A stretch of DNA of 49,902 bases from the NCBI GenBank assembly GCA_014653985.1, contig JACWDT010000008.1, positions 1-49,902 on the forward strand, given 5' to 3'. The notes beneath the pieces are model-generated. The model was given only the letters and a program-made list of their open reading frames with translations, made no database searches and was not told where the DNA came from. Positions 15,337 to 23,459 of this stretch are shown here, in pieces. The DNA is from Pelagibacterales bacterium SAG-MED22 (GTDB taxonomy: Bacteria > Pseudomonadota > Alphaproteobacteria > Pelagibacterales > Pelagibacteraceae). Positions within the stretch are counted from its first letter, which is position 1, and each line of letters begins with the position of its first letter. The position numbers were made by a program, and so were the translations under genes.

Positions 15337-15951
15337 TTATTTATCTAAAATAGCAATAATACTTTTTTGAATATTTTCACTTATTTTTATTGTTCCTTGT
15401 TGGTTAGGATGTATTCCGTCTTGTTGATTTAAACTTGGGTTAAGTGCCACACCCTCTAAAAGAAAAGGTATAAATTGTAAATTATGCTTCTTGGATAATT
15501 TTGGATAAATAGCATCAAAGTCTTTCTTATATTTTATTCCATGTGTTGTTGGAGCAATCATGCCAGCTAAAATTATTTCTATTTCTTTCTTTTTTGCAAT
15601 TTCTATAATTTGTTCTAAATTTTTTTTTGTTTCATCTGGTTTAATTCCTCTAAGCATATCATTTGCACCCATTCCTAAAATGATAAGATCTATCCCTGGA
15701 TCTGATAAACTCCACTCTGCCCTATTTAATCCACCCGAAGATGTACTGCCTGAAACACTTCCATTTATAACTTGAATATTAAATCCATCTTTTTTTAAAT
15801 TATTCTCTAAAACTAAGGATAAATGATGTTCTTTAGGTAAACCATAACCAGCCATCAGACTGTCTCCAAATAATATTACCTTTTCTATTGCACTTGCTTT
15901 TATGTGCACTAGAAAGATTATCAGAATTTTTGTAAACAAACTTTTATTCAT
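15337..15951 (-). CDS. tesA: SGNH hydrolase, TesA-like lysophospholipase/arylesterase
   Basis: A 204-residue periplasmic esterase. I start at the internal Met 15951 rather than the upstream 15987 because it gives a proper signal peptide ([20 protein letters not shown]) and has an AGAAGAGAAG-like purine tract before it. SGNH blocks: the nucleophile S31 in FGDSLMAGYG, the Gly block near 64-73 (GSVSGSTSSG), GAND at 95-98, and D178 with H181 in DGIHPN. It splits acyl esters or thioesters of lipids. It is divergent from the ybbA-like gene; the two start codons overlap in CATG. The same tesA/ybbA-ybbP arrangement is known from E. coli. Confidence 0.9.
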   Translation of the reverse strand: MNKSLFTKILIIFLVHIKASAIEKVILFGDSLMAGYGLPKEHHLSLVLENNLKKDGFNIQVINGSVSGSTSSGGLNRAEWSLSDPGIDLIILGMGANDMLRGIKPDETKKNLEQIIEIAKKKEIEIILAGMIAPTTHGIKYKKDFDAIYPKLSKKHNLQFIPFLLEGVALNPSLNQQDGIHPNQQGTIKISENIQKSIIAILDK

Positions 15952-16615
15952 GTCTTCTCTTCTTAAATTAAAAAAAATAAATCTCAAATACCAAACTGGT
16001 AAAGATAATATCAGTGTTTTAAAGAATGTAGATTTAAATATTAAGAAAAAAGAAACAGTTTCCGTTGTAGGAGAGAGTGGTTCAGGAAAAACTAGTTTAA
16101 TAATGCTTATTGGTGGATTAGAGAAGCCAACCTCTGGAAAGATTATTTTTCAAAATCAAGAAATTACAAGCCTTAATGAGGATGAAGTGTCAGAAATTAG
16201 AAAAAAAAATATTGGAATTGTATTTCAATCTTTTTATTTAATACCAAATTATACTGCAGTTGAAAATGTTGCTTTAACACTTGAACTAAATAATTTTAAA
16301 AATCCTGAAAAAGAGGCGAAGACTCTATTGGATCGTTTTGGTTTAAAACATCGTTTTAATAATCTTCCAAGTCAACTATCTGGTGGTGAGCAGCAAAGAG
16401 TAGCCATAGCAAGAGCAATCGCTATGAAACCTGAATTGATTTTAGCTGATGAACCAACTGGTAATTTAGATACTGAAAACTCTACATTGATTTCGAATAT
16501 ATTGTTTAAATATGTGAAAGAAGAAGGTTCTTCCTTAATTATAGTAACTCATGACCCCAAACTTGCGGATAAAGCAAAAAGAAAAATTAAAATTAAAGAT
16601 GGAAAAATCAAATAA
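15950..16615 (+). CDS. ybbA: ABC transporter ATP-binding protein, YbbA/LolD-like
   Basis: A 221-residue ATPase of the MacB/LolD/FtsE class (the start at 15950 is chosen; a longer frame begins at 15902). Walker [10 protein letters not shown] is at 41-49, the signature LSGGEQQR follows, and Walker [13 protein letters not shown] comes next. The short length and [14 protein letters not shown] are typical of exporter-associated ATPases. It overlaps the permease gene by 17 bases and forms the ATPase half of that complex. The partner TesA lies on the other strand, which suggests a joint role in lipid or cell-envelope handling; the substrate is unknown. Confidence 0.93.
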   Translation: MSSLLKLKKINLKYQTGKDNISVLKNVDLNIKKKETVSVVGESGSGKTSLIMLIGGLEKPTSGKIIFQNQEITSLNEDEVSEIRKKNIGIVFQSFYLIPNYTAVENVALTLELNNFKNPEKEAKTLLDRFGLKHRFNNLPSQLSGGEQQRVAIARAIAMKPELILADEPTGNLDTENSTLISNILFKYVKEEGSSLIIVTHDPKLADKAKRKIKIKDGKIK

Positions 16616-19133
16616 TTCTTCAGAATTTAATCTAATACTTAAATATGCTCTAAAAGATTTAAGTAGAAACTATCATAAAATCTCAAGCATTATTATAACT
16701 CTGTTTATTAGTCTTTTTATTCTAAGTGCTATTTTCACAATCGAAGATAGTTTGAAAAAAGAATTAAATGATAATGCCAAAGCATTATTAGGAGGAGATT
16801 TAGAGATTGATTACAATCGTAATCAAGGAAACTTGGATTTAGTAAATCAAGTCAAAGAGTTTGCAACAGTATCGCAAATGATTGAATTTAGCACGATGCT
16901 CTCAACAACTGGAAGAGAAAAAAATAAATCTTTATTTACAAGAATTAAAACTGTGGATGAAAAATATCCACTTTATGGTGAAGTGGATTATGAACCGATC
17001 GACGCTTATGAAAGAATGCAAACAGAGCCAAATACAATTTTAATTAACGAAAGTTTATCAAAGACACTTAATATAAAGATTAACGAGCAAGTTAAAGTTC
17101 AAGACCAAAACTTTACTGTCATTGGAATTATTAAATCAGTACCAGATGTAAGTGGATTTGTTGCATTTGGTGATTGGGGCCTAGCTGGCAAACAAACTTT
17201 AGAAATATTAAAACTAAATGGAATAGGAAGTTTTTTAAATTATGAATATAAAGTAAAATTTAATAATGATGATGATCCAGAACAAATAGAAAGAAAAATC
17301 GAAAATATTTTCAAAAACGATCAAAAAGTAAAACTTAGATACCCTGAAAATTCAGCAAGTGGTATTAAAAGAATTATTAACAATTTTTCTCAATTTTTAT
17401 CTCTTGTATCTATAAGCGCAATGTTGATTGCAGGAATTGGAATTGCAAACACTTTGTTGTCTTTTATCAATCAAAATAACATGTCAATTGCTGTCAGAAA
17501 AGCAGTTGGATTTTATTCTGGAAACATAAAAACACTTTATTATCTACAATTATTTATTTTACTGTTTGTTATTACTGTTATTTCCTATGGGTCTAGTTTT
17601 TTAATTGTTCCAATAGCAGATAAATACTTGTCTGATGGTTTGGGATTAAACGTTTATCCAGTATTTTCTTTTTTGAATTTTTTTAAAATATTTTTAGTTG
17701 GATTGCTAGTCCTTATAATTTTTTCTATACCAACAATAAGTTCTATTGATCAAGTAAAAGCTTCAAATTTGTTTAGGAATGTATTTCAAAATTTACAATT
17801 TTATTATTCAAAAAAATCAGTCGCTGTAAGTTTTATTTTGTTATCTACTTTAATTTTATTATTTACAATTGGATCTGAGCAGCCAACATATAGTTTGGGA
17901 TATTTTGTAGCTTTTTTTGTGTGTTTAATAGTTTTTTTCTTACTTTCAAAATTAATTATTTTTTTACTAAAAAAATTTAAATCAAGTTCAATTGTTTCAC
18001 TAAAAGTTTCAATTAAAAATATTACTCAAACAAAAAGTATTACTCCTATTACTGTAATGTCTCTAGGTTTAGGAGTTACATTATTGTTAACTCTGGCTTT
18101 AGTGGGTACTAACTTTCAAAGAGAAATAGTTAAATCTATCCCTGATATTGCACCTGATTATTTTTTTGTTGGCATTCAAAAAGGAGAGCGCGAAAAATTT
18201 GAGCAAGGTATTTTAAATATGGATAAAAATGCAAACATTGAAATAGTTCCAATGGTATCATCTGGTATTGCAAAAATTAATGGAGTTAATCCTAATACAT
18301 TCATCAAACCTGATAATGATAGTTATTGGGTAATTGGAAGTGAACGAAGATCATCATGGGTAGAGGATATTCCAAAAGATAATCCAATCTTAGAGGGTGA
18401 ATGGTGGGATTTATCCAAACCAAATCAGTTACAAATATCGCTGGATGCTAAAGTTGCAAAAGATTTTAATATTCAATTAGGTGATATTTTTACTTTGAAC
18501 ATTTATGGAAGAGAGATTGATGGAGAAGTAATTAATTTTAGAGAAGTAGATTACCGTGATCTAAGTATTAATTTTGCAATGCTCTTTAACCCCCAATTTG
18601 CAAAGGAAATTCCACATGAATACTTAGCAACCGCAAAATTTAATTCTGATAAATTTGATGAGACAGAAATGTTGGAGATAATGCCAAGTTTATCCATGAT
18701 TAAAATTGCAGATTATCTCCTAAAAGTAACTGCAGTTTTAAACAAGGTATTCATTGCTGTTACTTTAATTTCTGCTGTAACAATTATTATTGGTTTAATT
18801 GTAATATCAAGTGCAATTATGGTTCAGGGAAAAATTAAGGAGTATCAAAATCTAGTTTTTAAAATCTTGGGTTTTTCAAAAAAACAAATTATTTTCTCAT
18901 CCTTAATTGAATTCATAATTATTTTTATGTCTGTGATTTTAATTGCAACATTTTTTGCAGTTATAGGGTCTAAATTTATTATGGAAAATATATTTGAACT
19001 AGTTTGGCAGTTTGACTTTAAAGTTTTAATTTATTTAGGTTTTTCAATTGGGTTCATTACTTTAATGTTGATTTTAATTACCAATTTAAGATATCTAAAT
19101 CCTAAAATCTATCCGCTTATAAGAAATCAATAA
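16599..19133 (+). CDS. ybbP: FtsX-family ABC permease, YbbP-like
   Basis: An 844-residue inner-membrane protein. I start at Met 16599, which directly follows the ATPase reading frame; the earlier start at 16551 would add 16 basic residues. It holds two FtsX-type units: spans near 35-55, 275-300, 320-350 and 375-400, a central pair near 430-470, and a last group near 705-840. Two large periplasmic domains lie in between (about 60-270 and 525-695). This is the YbbP/MacB-like architecture without substrate channels, usual for mechanotransmission. It works with the 17-base-overlapping ATPase. Confidence 0.9.
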   Translation: MEKSNNSSEFNLILKYALKDLSRNYHKISSIIITLFISLFILSAIFTIEDSLKKELNDNAKALLGGDLEIDYNRNQGNLDLVNQVKEFATVSQMIEFSTMLSTTGREKNKSLFTRIKTVDEKYPLYGEVDYEPIDAYERMQTEPNTILINESLSKTLNIKINEQVKVQDQNFTVIGIIKSVPDVSGFVAFGDWGLAGKQTLEILKLNGIGSFLNYEYKVKFNNDDDPEQIERKIENIFKNDQKVKLRYPENSASGIKRIINNFSQFLSLVSISAMLIAGIGIANTLLSFINQNNMSIAVRKAVGFYSGNIKTLYYLQLFILLFVITVISYGSSFLIVPIADKYLSDGLGLNVYPVFSFLNFFKIFLVGLLVLIIFSIPTISSIDQVKASNLFRNVFQNLQFYYSKKSVAVSFILLSTLILLFTIGSEQPTYSLGYFVAFFVCLIVFFLLSKLIIFLLKKFKSSSIVSLKVSIKNITQTKSITPITVMSLGLGVTLLLTLALVGTNFQREIVKSIPDIAPDYFFVGIQKGEREKFEQGILNMDKNANIEIVPMVSSGIAKINGVNPNTFIKPDNDSYWVIGSERRSSWVEDIPKDNPILEGEWWDLSKPNQLQISLDAKVAKDFNIQLGDIFTLNIYGREIDGEVINFREVDYRDLSINFAMLFNPQFAKEIPHEYLATAKFNSDKFDETEMLEIMPSLSMIKIADYLLKVTAVLNKVFIAVTLISAVTIIIGLIVISSAIMVQGKIKEYQNLVFKILGFSKKQIIFSSLIEFIIIFMSVILIATFFAVIGSKFIMENIFELVWQFDFKVLIYLGFSIGFITLMLILITNLRYLNPKIYPLIRNQ

Positions 19134-19152
19134 TCTTTTTAAGAATATATAT

Positions 19153-19896
19153 TTATAAAAAGTCAAAAATTAACTTTGAACTAGTTACGAAAATTAAAGC
19201 ATACAAAATATTATAAAATAATTTTTCTTCAATTATCTTTAGGAGTTGATAACCAATTAAAATTCCAATAAGTGCAACAGGAAACAAAATTAATGATTGT
19301 TTGAAAATTTCAAAGTTCATCATCGATAAATTAATATAAAGAGGAAGTTTAATTAAATTTACAAAAGTAAAAAAAATAATTCTAGTTCCAACATAAATTT
19401 CTTTTTTCATTCTCAAAGGAAGTAAATAAATACTGGTCGGTGTACCACCCGCATGAACACTGAAACTAGTAAAACCTGCTACAGTTGAACAAATTCCTCC
19501 TTTTAATAAATTTTTTTCTGACTTTGCTTCTTTATTTTTTTTAAAAAAGAAATAATGCCCTGCAAACAAAAATCCCATCAAGCCAATTATAAATTTTAGT
19601 AATTCCTCAGAAAAATATGAAAAGGTAAATGATCCAATAATTATACCAATAGCTGCAAAAGGAACTATTAATTTTAAAGTTTCTAAATCAAATTCTTTTC
19701 TATACTTATATGTTGTTATAAAGTCTGAAAATATCAAGATAGGTAAAATAATTCCTAGTGCTGTTGTTAAAGGCATAGAAATGGTCATTAAAGGAATTGA
19801 AATAAGTGCTATAGATCCACCTAGACCAGATTTAGCTATACCAAATAAAATTATTGCAGGAACAACAGTAAAAAAAAATAAGAAGTTTATTTCCAT
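19153..19896 (-). CDS. TauE/SafE family membrane protein (DUF81)
   Basis: A 247-residue protein with about eight membrane spans. The first span holds FGIAKSGLGGSIALIS, matching the GxxxGxGGG-type start of the TauE/SafE family. The second half repeats the pattern, as usual for the family (GFTSFSVHAGGTPTSIYLLP). Members export sulfite, sulfoacetate or other organosulfur anions, but many are unassigned. It is last in the leftward operon headed by the ScfR-like regulator, and its 5' end overlaps the GNAT gene by 10 bases. The substrate is not known. Confidence 0.85.
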   Translation of the reverse strand: MEINFLFFFTVVPAIILFGIAKSGLGGSIALISIPLMTISMPLTTALGIILPILIFSDFITTYKYRKEFDLETLKLIVPFAAIGIIIGSFTFSYFSEELLKFIIGLMGFLFAGHYFFFKKNKEAKSEKNLLKGGICSTVAGFTSFSVHAGGTPTSIYLLPLRMKKEIYVGTRIIFFTFVNLIKLPLYINLSMMNFEIFKQSLILFPVALIGILIGYQLLKIIEEKLFYNILYALIFVTSSKLIFDFL

Positions 19897-20156
19897 CTCT
19901 TTAATGAATTTAATAATTTTGATCCTAGAGGACTTATAGGTACTTGAAGTGTGATTTCTTTTCTTGTTTTGTCTTTTACTAGTTTTAATAATTTTGTAGC
20001 CAAACCTTGCTTTCTAAATAATGGATTTACAAAGATATATTCGACTTCACCAATACTGTTAAATCTTACAAAGCCTAAAGTTGTATTTTCATTTTTAAAG
20101 GTAAAAACCCCATCAGATTCATCTATTTTATATTTTGAAAGATCAAATTTTGACAT
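19887..20156 (-). CDS. short GNAT-type N-acetyltransferase
   Basis: An 89-residue protein. VEYIFVNPLFRKQGLATKLLKLV near residues 48-70 contains the RxxGxA acetyl-CoA loop of the GNAT fold. The N-terminal part is only one strand pair, so it is a minimal member of the short GNAT class (about 90 residues). It overlaps the TauE-like gene by 10 bases and follows a 54-residue membrane protein by 5 bases. The substrate is unknown. Confidence 0.7.
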   Translation of the reverse strand: MSKFDLSKYKIDESDGVFTFKNENTTLGFVRFNSIGEVEYIFVNPLFRKQGLATKLLKLVKDKTRKEITLQVPISPLGSKLLNSLKRWK

Positions 20157-20161
20157 TAGCT

Positions 20162-20326
20162 CTAGTAATTTAAGAGTAAAAGAACAACTGCTATAAATAC
20201 TATTACGGAACTAACAACAATATAATTAAGTTTAATATTTAATTTTTTTTCAGCAAATTCCGTAATTTTTTCCCAAAATAAAACAATTAAGAAAACTATA
20301 ACAGCTGGGATTATAAACTTTATCAT
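20162..20326 (-). CDS. 54-residue two-span membrane protein
   Basis: The ATG at 20326 overlaps the stop of the regulator gene (TAATG) and the frame ends in TAG at 20162. It has a hydrophobic stretch at about residues 3-17, a charged loop WEKITEFAEKKLNIK, then a second span near 34-53. I recognise no family. The strict overlap with the regulator and the 5-base spacing to the GNAT gene argue for translation. Confidence 0.5.
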   Translation of the reverse strand: MIKFIIPAVIVFLIVLFWEKITEFAEKKLNIKLNYIVVSSVIVFIAVVLLLLNY

Positions 20327-21762
20327 TATTTAGAATTACTATCACTAACATAAACTGAAACTCCTCTAGAATTTAAGTCTACATCAAATTTTTTATGTAA
20401 AGGTGGAAAAGCTCTTTGTGAACAATCCAATCTGTCACATGTTCTGCAGGACACACCGATTGGTATTTCTGAAGATTTATCATTGATATTTACGTTTTCT
20501 GTATAAACAAAATCTTTTGCATATTTTGCTTCACAACCAAGACCAATTGATAAAACACTTTTAGCTTGTCCAAATCTTCCAATACCTTTTTCTACAGTTC
20601 TCGCAATACAAACATATTTTTCACCATTGTTCATTTTACTAACTGCTGCTTGAATTACTCCAGGTCTTGTAAATGCTGAATAAACATTCCATCTCGGACA
20701 AGCGCCACCATATCTTGGAATATCAATTCCTGATAATGAAAATCTTTTAGAAATATTACCAGCCATATCCACTCTTAAAAAATGAAATGGAATTCCAGGA
20801 AGTTTTGGATCTTGCAAACATGTTACTCGGTGCGCAACTTGTTCAAATGATGTTGCAAACGTATTTTGTAATAATTCTAGATCATATTTGAGTTTTTTAC
20901 ATTCGGCATGAAATAATTTATAAGGCATTAAAATTGCAGCTGCACAATAATTTAATAATGCAACTTTTGTTAATTTTTTAGATTCTTCAGATGGAAAATT
21001 AAATCCTGATAAATAATTATCTATTTCTTTATTTGCTCCCTCTTGAGCTATTTGAGCAGCAGCATGTAATTTTTTAGTTTCTAATGAACTATAATCACTT
21101 AAAAGAAGTTCTTTTTTATTTTTTTTATATATTTTTGAAAAAGGTTTTTTCTCATCAGGTATAACATCTTTTACTGTTATAGAATATTCTGTATTCAAAT
21201 ATTCACATAAAGAAATATATCTAGTTCGATTGTTTTTCTGAATTTTTTCAAAAACATTATTTGCAAATTCCTCTAATTTTGGAAAATAATTTTTATTATC
21301 TTGTAAAAAATCGGAGATTACTTCACCTGGAAAAGAATTTTTTCTGTTGTCCACTATTTTTCCAGAAAGTGTTTCAATCTTATTTATTAATTCATGATCT
21401 TTTTTCTTTAAAATATCTCCTAATCTGACTATTGCTTTTCCAATTTTAGGGTTTGTACTAACTAAATCTTTTACCTCTGGTCCCAAGATATCCAAATCCT
21501 CAAATAAATTATCGTCTAGAATTTCAGAAATTGTGTTTTGAAGATTAATATCTGTTTTTGATGTAAGATCTGATAATTGAATATTTAATTTCTCACAAAC
21601 ATTTAAAAGCAAATCGCCATCGATTTTTCTTTTACCACTCTCTATTAGGTTTAAATAACTAGGAGAAATACTTAAATCTTCAGCTAGTTTGTTTGCTTGA
21701 AGGCCTAATTGTCTACGAAATGCCTTGATTTTTGGGCCTATTTTTAAATCTATTTGACTCAT
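20326..21762 (-). CDS. short-chain acyl-CoA-responsive XRE regulator (ScfR/PccR/RamB family)
   Basis: A 478-residue regulator. An XRE helix-turn-helix spans about 8-62 (LGLQANKLAEDLSISPSYLNLIESGKR). An M78-like DUF955 domain lies in the middle, and a C-terminal DUF2083 domain has the Cys set C439, C442 and C447 (CRTCDRLDC). Family members sense acetyl- or propionyl-CoA level and control aceA, propionate and polyhydroxyalkanoate genes; RamB controls aceA in Corynebacterium. Here the gene is divergent from aceA with repeats of TTTGTAAA between, so control of aceA and of itself is likely. The three small downstream genes share its transcript. Confidence 0.9.
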   Translation of the reverse strand: MSQIDLKIGPKIKAFRRQLGLQANKLAEDLSISPSYLNLIESGKRKIDGDLLLNVCEKLNIQLSDLTSKTDINLQNTISEILDDNLFEDLDILGPEVKDLVSTNPKIGKAIVRLGDILKKKDHELINKIETLSGKIVDNRKNSFPGEVISDFLQDNKNYFPKLEEFANNVFEKIQKNNRTRYISLCEYLNTEYSITVKDVIPDEKKPFSKIYKKNKKELLLSDYSSLETKKLHAAAQIAQEGANKEIDNYLSGFNFPSEESKKLTKVALLNYCAAAILMPYKLFHAECKKLKYDLELLQNTFATSFEQVAHRVTCLQDPKLPGIPFHFLRVDMAGNISKRFSLSGIDIPRYGGACPRWNVYSAFTRPGVIQAAVSKMNNGEKYVCIARTVEKGIGRFGQAKSVLSIGLGCEAKYAKDFVYTENVNINDKSSEIPIGVSCRTCDRLDCSQRAFPPLHKKFDVDLNSRGVSVYVSDSNSK

Positions 21763-21769
21763 TATTATT

Positions 21770-21872
21770 TTTGTAAATTTTGTAAATTTATTTTTACAAT
21801 TTTTTTATATCATTTACAAGCTTTTTGTCGTTTTTTGTGGAATTTGTAAATCTAGTAAATTATAAGATTTAC
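21770..21872. promoter_or_regulatory. putative ScfR/RamB-type operator cluster
   Basis: TTTGTAAA occurs at 21770-21777, 21779-21786 (direct repeat, period 9) and 21843-21850, and as its reverse TTTACAA at 21793-21799 and 21813-21819. GTAAATCT (21846-21853) and AGATTTAC (21865-21872) form an inverted repeat with an 11-base spacer, ending right at the ATG of the 53-residue gene. Known sites for this regulator family are TTTGCAAA-like; the T for C change fits an A/T-rich genome. The assignment to the adjacent regulator is inference. Confidence 0.6.
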
Positions 21873-22034
21873 ATGAACAAAAAAATCAAAAATACTGAAA
21901 ATGAAGCTCAAATCATCAGAAAAGAAGACTTAGATCATCATAATAGTAGAGGGATCTACATGAGAGATGATCACTGTGATTGGGGTTCAAGTGGAATGAA
22001 TGATCTTATCGAAACTTCAAACGATAATAATTAA
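21873..22034 (+). CDS. 53-residue acidic unknown protein upstream of aceA
   Basis: An ATG start at 21873; an alternative TTG start at 21825 would add 16 residues but runs through the operator repeats. The product is polar with a centre LDHHNSRGIYMRDDHCDWGS holding three His, one Cys and several Asp; no membrane span, no signal peptide. No ribosome binding site precedes the ATG, because the inverted repeat occupies that place, so the mRNA may be leaderless or the start may be elsewhere. It lies 48 bases before aceA on the same strand. I recognise no family. The His/Cys/Asp composition could bind metal, but this is a guess. Confidence 0.5.
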   Translation: MNKKIKNTENEAQIIRKEDLDHHNSRGIYMRDDHCDWGSSGMNDLIETSNDNN

Positions 22035-22082
22035 TTCAATCTACTTTTTCATTTTTCATCAAAATTTAACTAAAGGATAATA

Positions 22083-23357
22083 ATGAGTGCAGAAAAAATC
22101 TCATACGACTTAAAAAGATTCGCAGGTATTAAACGTGACTATACGGATGAAGAAGTCGAAAGATTAAGGGGCTCAATTAAAATAGAATATTCTTTATGTA
22201 AAAATCAATCACAAAAGCTTTGGAAATTGTTAAATTCGGAAGCATATGTTAATACTCTAGGCTCCCTCTCAGGTAATCAAGCTGTACAACACGCTAAAGC
22301 AGGTTTAAAAGCAATTTATTTAAGTGGATGGCAAGTTGCTGCAGATGCTAATACTGCAGGTGAAATGTATCCAGATCAATCACTTTATCCTTATGATAGT
22401 GCTCCGAAATTAGTTGAGTCAATGAATAACTCCCTTGTAAGAGCAGATCAAATTCAACACATGGAAATGCAAGATGGAGATATGCAAGCAAAAGACAGAA
22501 CTGACTATATGCTTCCAATTATTGCAGATGGAGAAGCTGGTTTTGGTGGACCATTAAATGTTTTCGAACTAACAAAAAAATTTATTAAAGCAGGAGCAGC
22601 GGGTGTTCACTTTGAGGATCAGTTAGCAAGTGAAAAAAAATGTGGCCATATGGGTGGTAAGGTTTTAGTACCAACTGGAACAATGGTTAAAAATTTAAAA
22701 GCAGCAAGACTTGCATCAGATATTGCTGAAGTGCCTTTAATCATTTTAGCAAGAACAGATGCTAATGCTGCTAAATTAATTACAAATGATTTTGATGATA
22801 ATGATAAACCTTTTCTAACAGGCGAAAGATCTCCTGAAGGTTTCTTTTATGTAAAAGACGGTATTGAACAAGCAATTTCTCGAGGTCTAGCATATGCACC
22901 GTATGCTGATTTAATTTGGTGTGAAACAGCCACTCCAAATTTGGAGGAAGCTAAAAAATTTGCAGATGCTATCCATGAAAAATATCCTGGAAAACTTCTA
23001 GCTTATAATTGTTCTCCATCTTTTAATTGGAAAAAACATTTAAACGATGATGAAATAGCTTCTTTCCAAAAAGAAATTGCTAAAATGGGATACAAATTTC
23101 AGTTTATAACATTAGCTGGGTTTCATACTCAAAATATTGCAATTTTCGAACTTGCAGAAAAATATAAAAAAGAAGGTATGACTGCTTATTCTAAAATCCA
23201 ACAACAAGAATTTGCTAGAGAAAAAGATGGTTATACCAGCGTAAAGCATCAACGTGAGGTTGGAACATCTTATTTTGATGCAGTTTCTAATACTATAAGC
23301 AGTGGACAAAGTTCTACTACTGCGATGGCTGGCTCCACTGAGTCAGAACAATTTTAA
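22083..23357 (+). CDS. aceA: isocitrate lyase
   Basis: A 424-residue cytoplasmic enzyme that splits isocitrate into glyoxylate and succinate, the entry to the glyoxylate shunt. The catalytic loop KKCGH is at 185-189 with C187. Mg and substrate blocks are [10 protein letters not shown] (81-90), ADGEAGFGG and HFEDQ. The C-terminal part holds [13 protein letters not shown] ribosome binding site AAAGGA stands before the ATG. Malate synthase is not in the window. It is downstream of the operator cluster and the 53-residue gene, and a DmdA-like gene follows. In SAR11 the shunt makes glycolate or acetate use and glycine formation possible. Confidence 0.96.
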   Translation: MSAEKISYDLKRFAGIKRDYTDEEVERLRGSIKIEYSLCKNQSQKLWKLLNSEAYVNTLGSLSGNQAVQHAKAGLKAIYLSGWQVAADANTAGEMYPDQSLYPYDSAPKLVESMNNSLVRADQIQHMEMQDGDMQAKDRTDYMLPIIADGEAGFGGPLNVFELTKKFIKAGAAGVHFEDQLASEKKCGHMGGKVLVPTGTMVKNLKAARLASDIAEVPLIILARTDANAAKLITNDFDDNDKPFLTGERSPEGFFYVKDGIEQAISRGLAYAPYADLIWCETATPNLEEAKKFADAIHEKYPGKLLAYNCSPSFNWKKHLNDDEIASFQKEIAKMGYKFQFITLAGFHTQNIAIFELAEKYKKEGMTAYSKIQQQEFAREKDGYTSVKHQREVGTSYFDAVSNTISSGQSSTTAMAGSTESEQF

Positions 23358-23384
23358 AAAATTAATAACCCCCTCTAAATATTT

Positions 23385-23406
23385 TATGGCCCTTAATTGG
23401 GCTATA
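23385..23406 (+). terminator. weak hairpin after aceA
   Basis: TATGGCCC (23385-23392) and GGGCTATA (23399-23406) pair over eight positions with one G-T pair and a six-base loop. It is located 27 bases past the aceA stop and 53 bases before the DmdA-like gene. The following AACCTTTTG has only a short T-run, so it may reduce rather than stop read-through. Confidence 0.5.
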
Positions 23407-23459
23407 AACCTTTTGAATTTCTTTGCAAAATTTACTCCATCTGTTAAGCCTTTTCGAAA

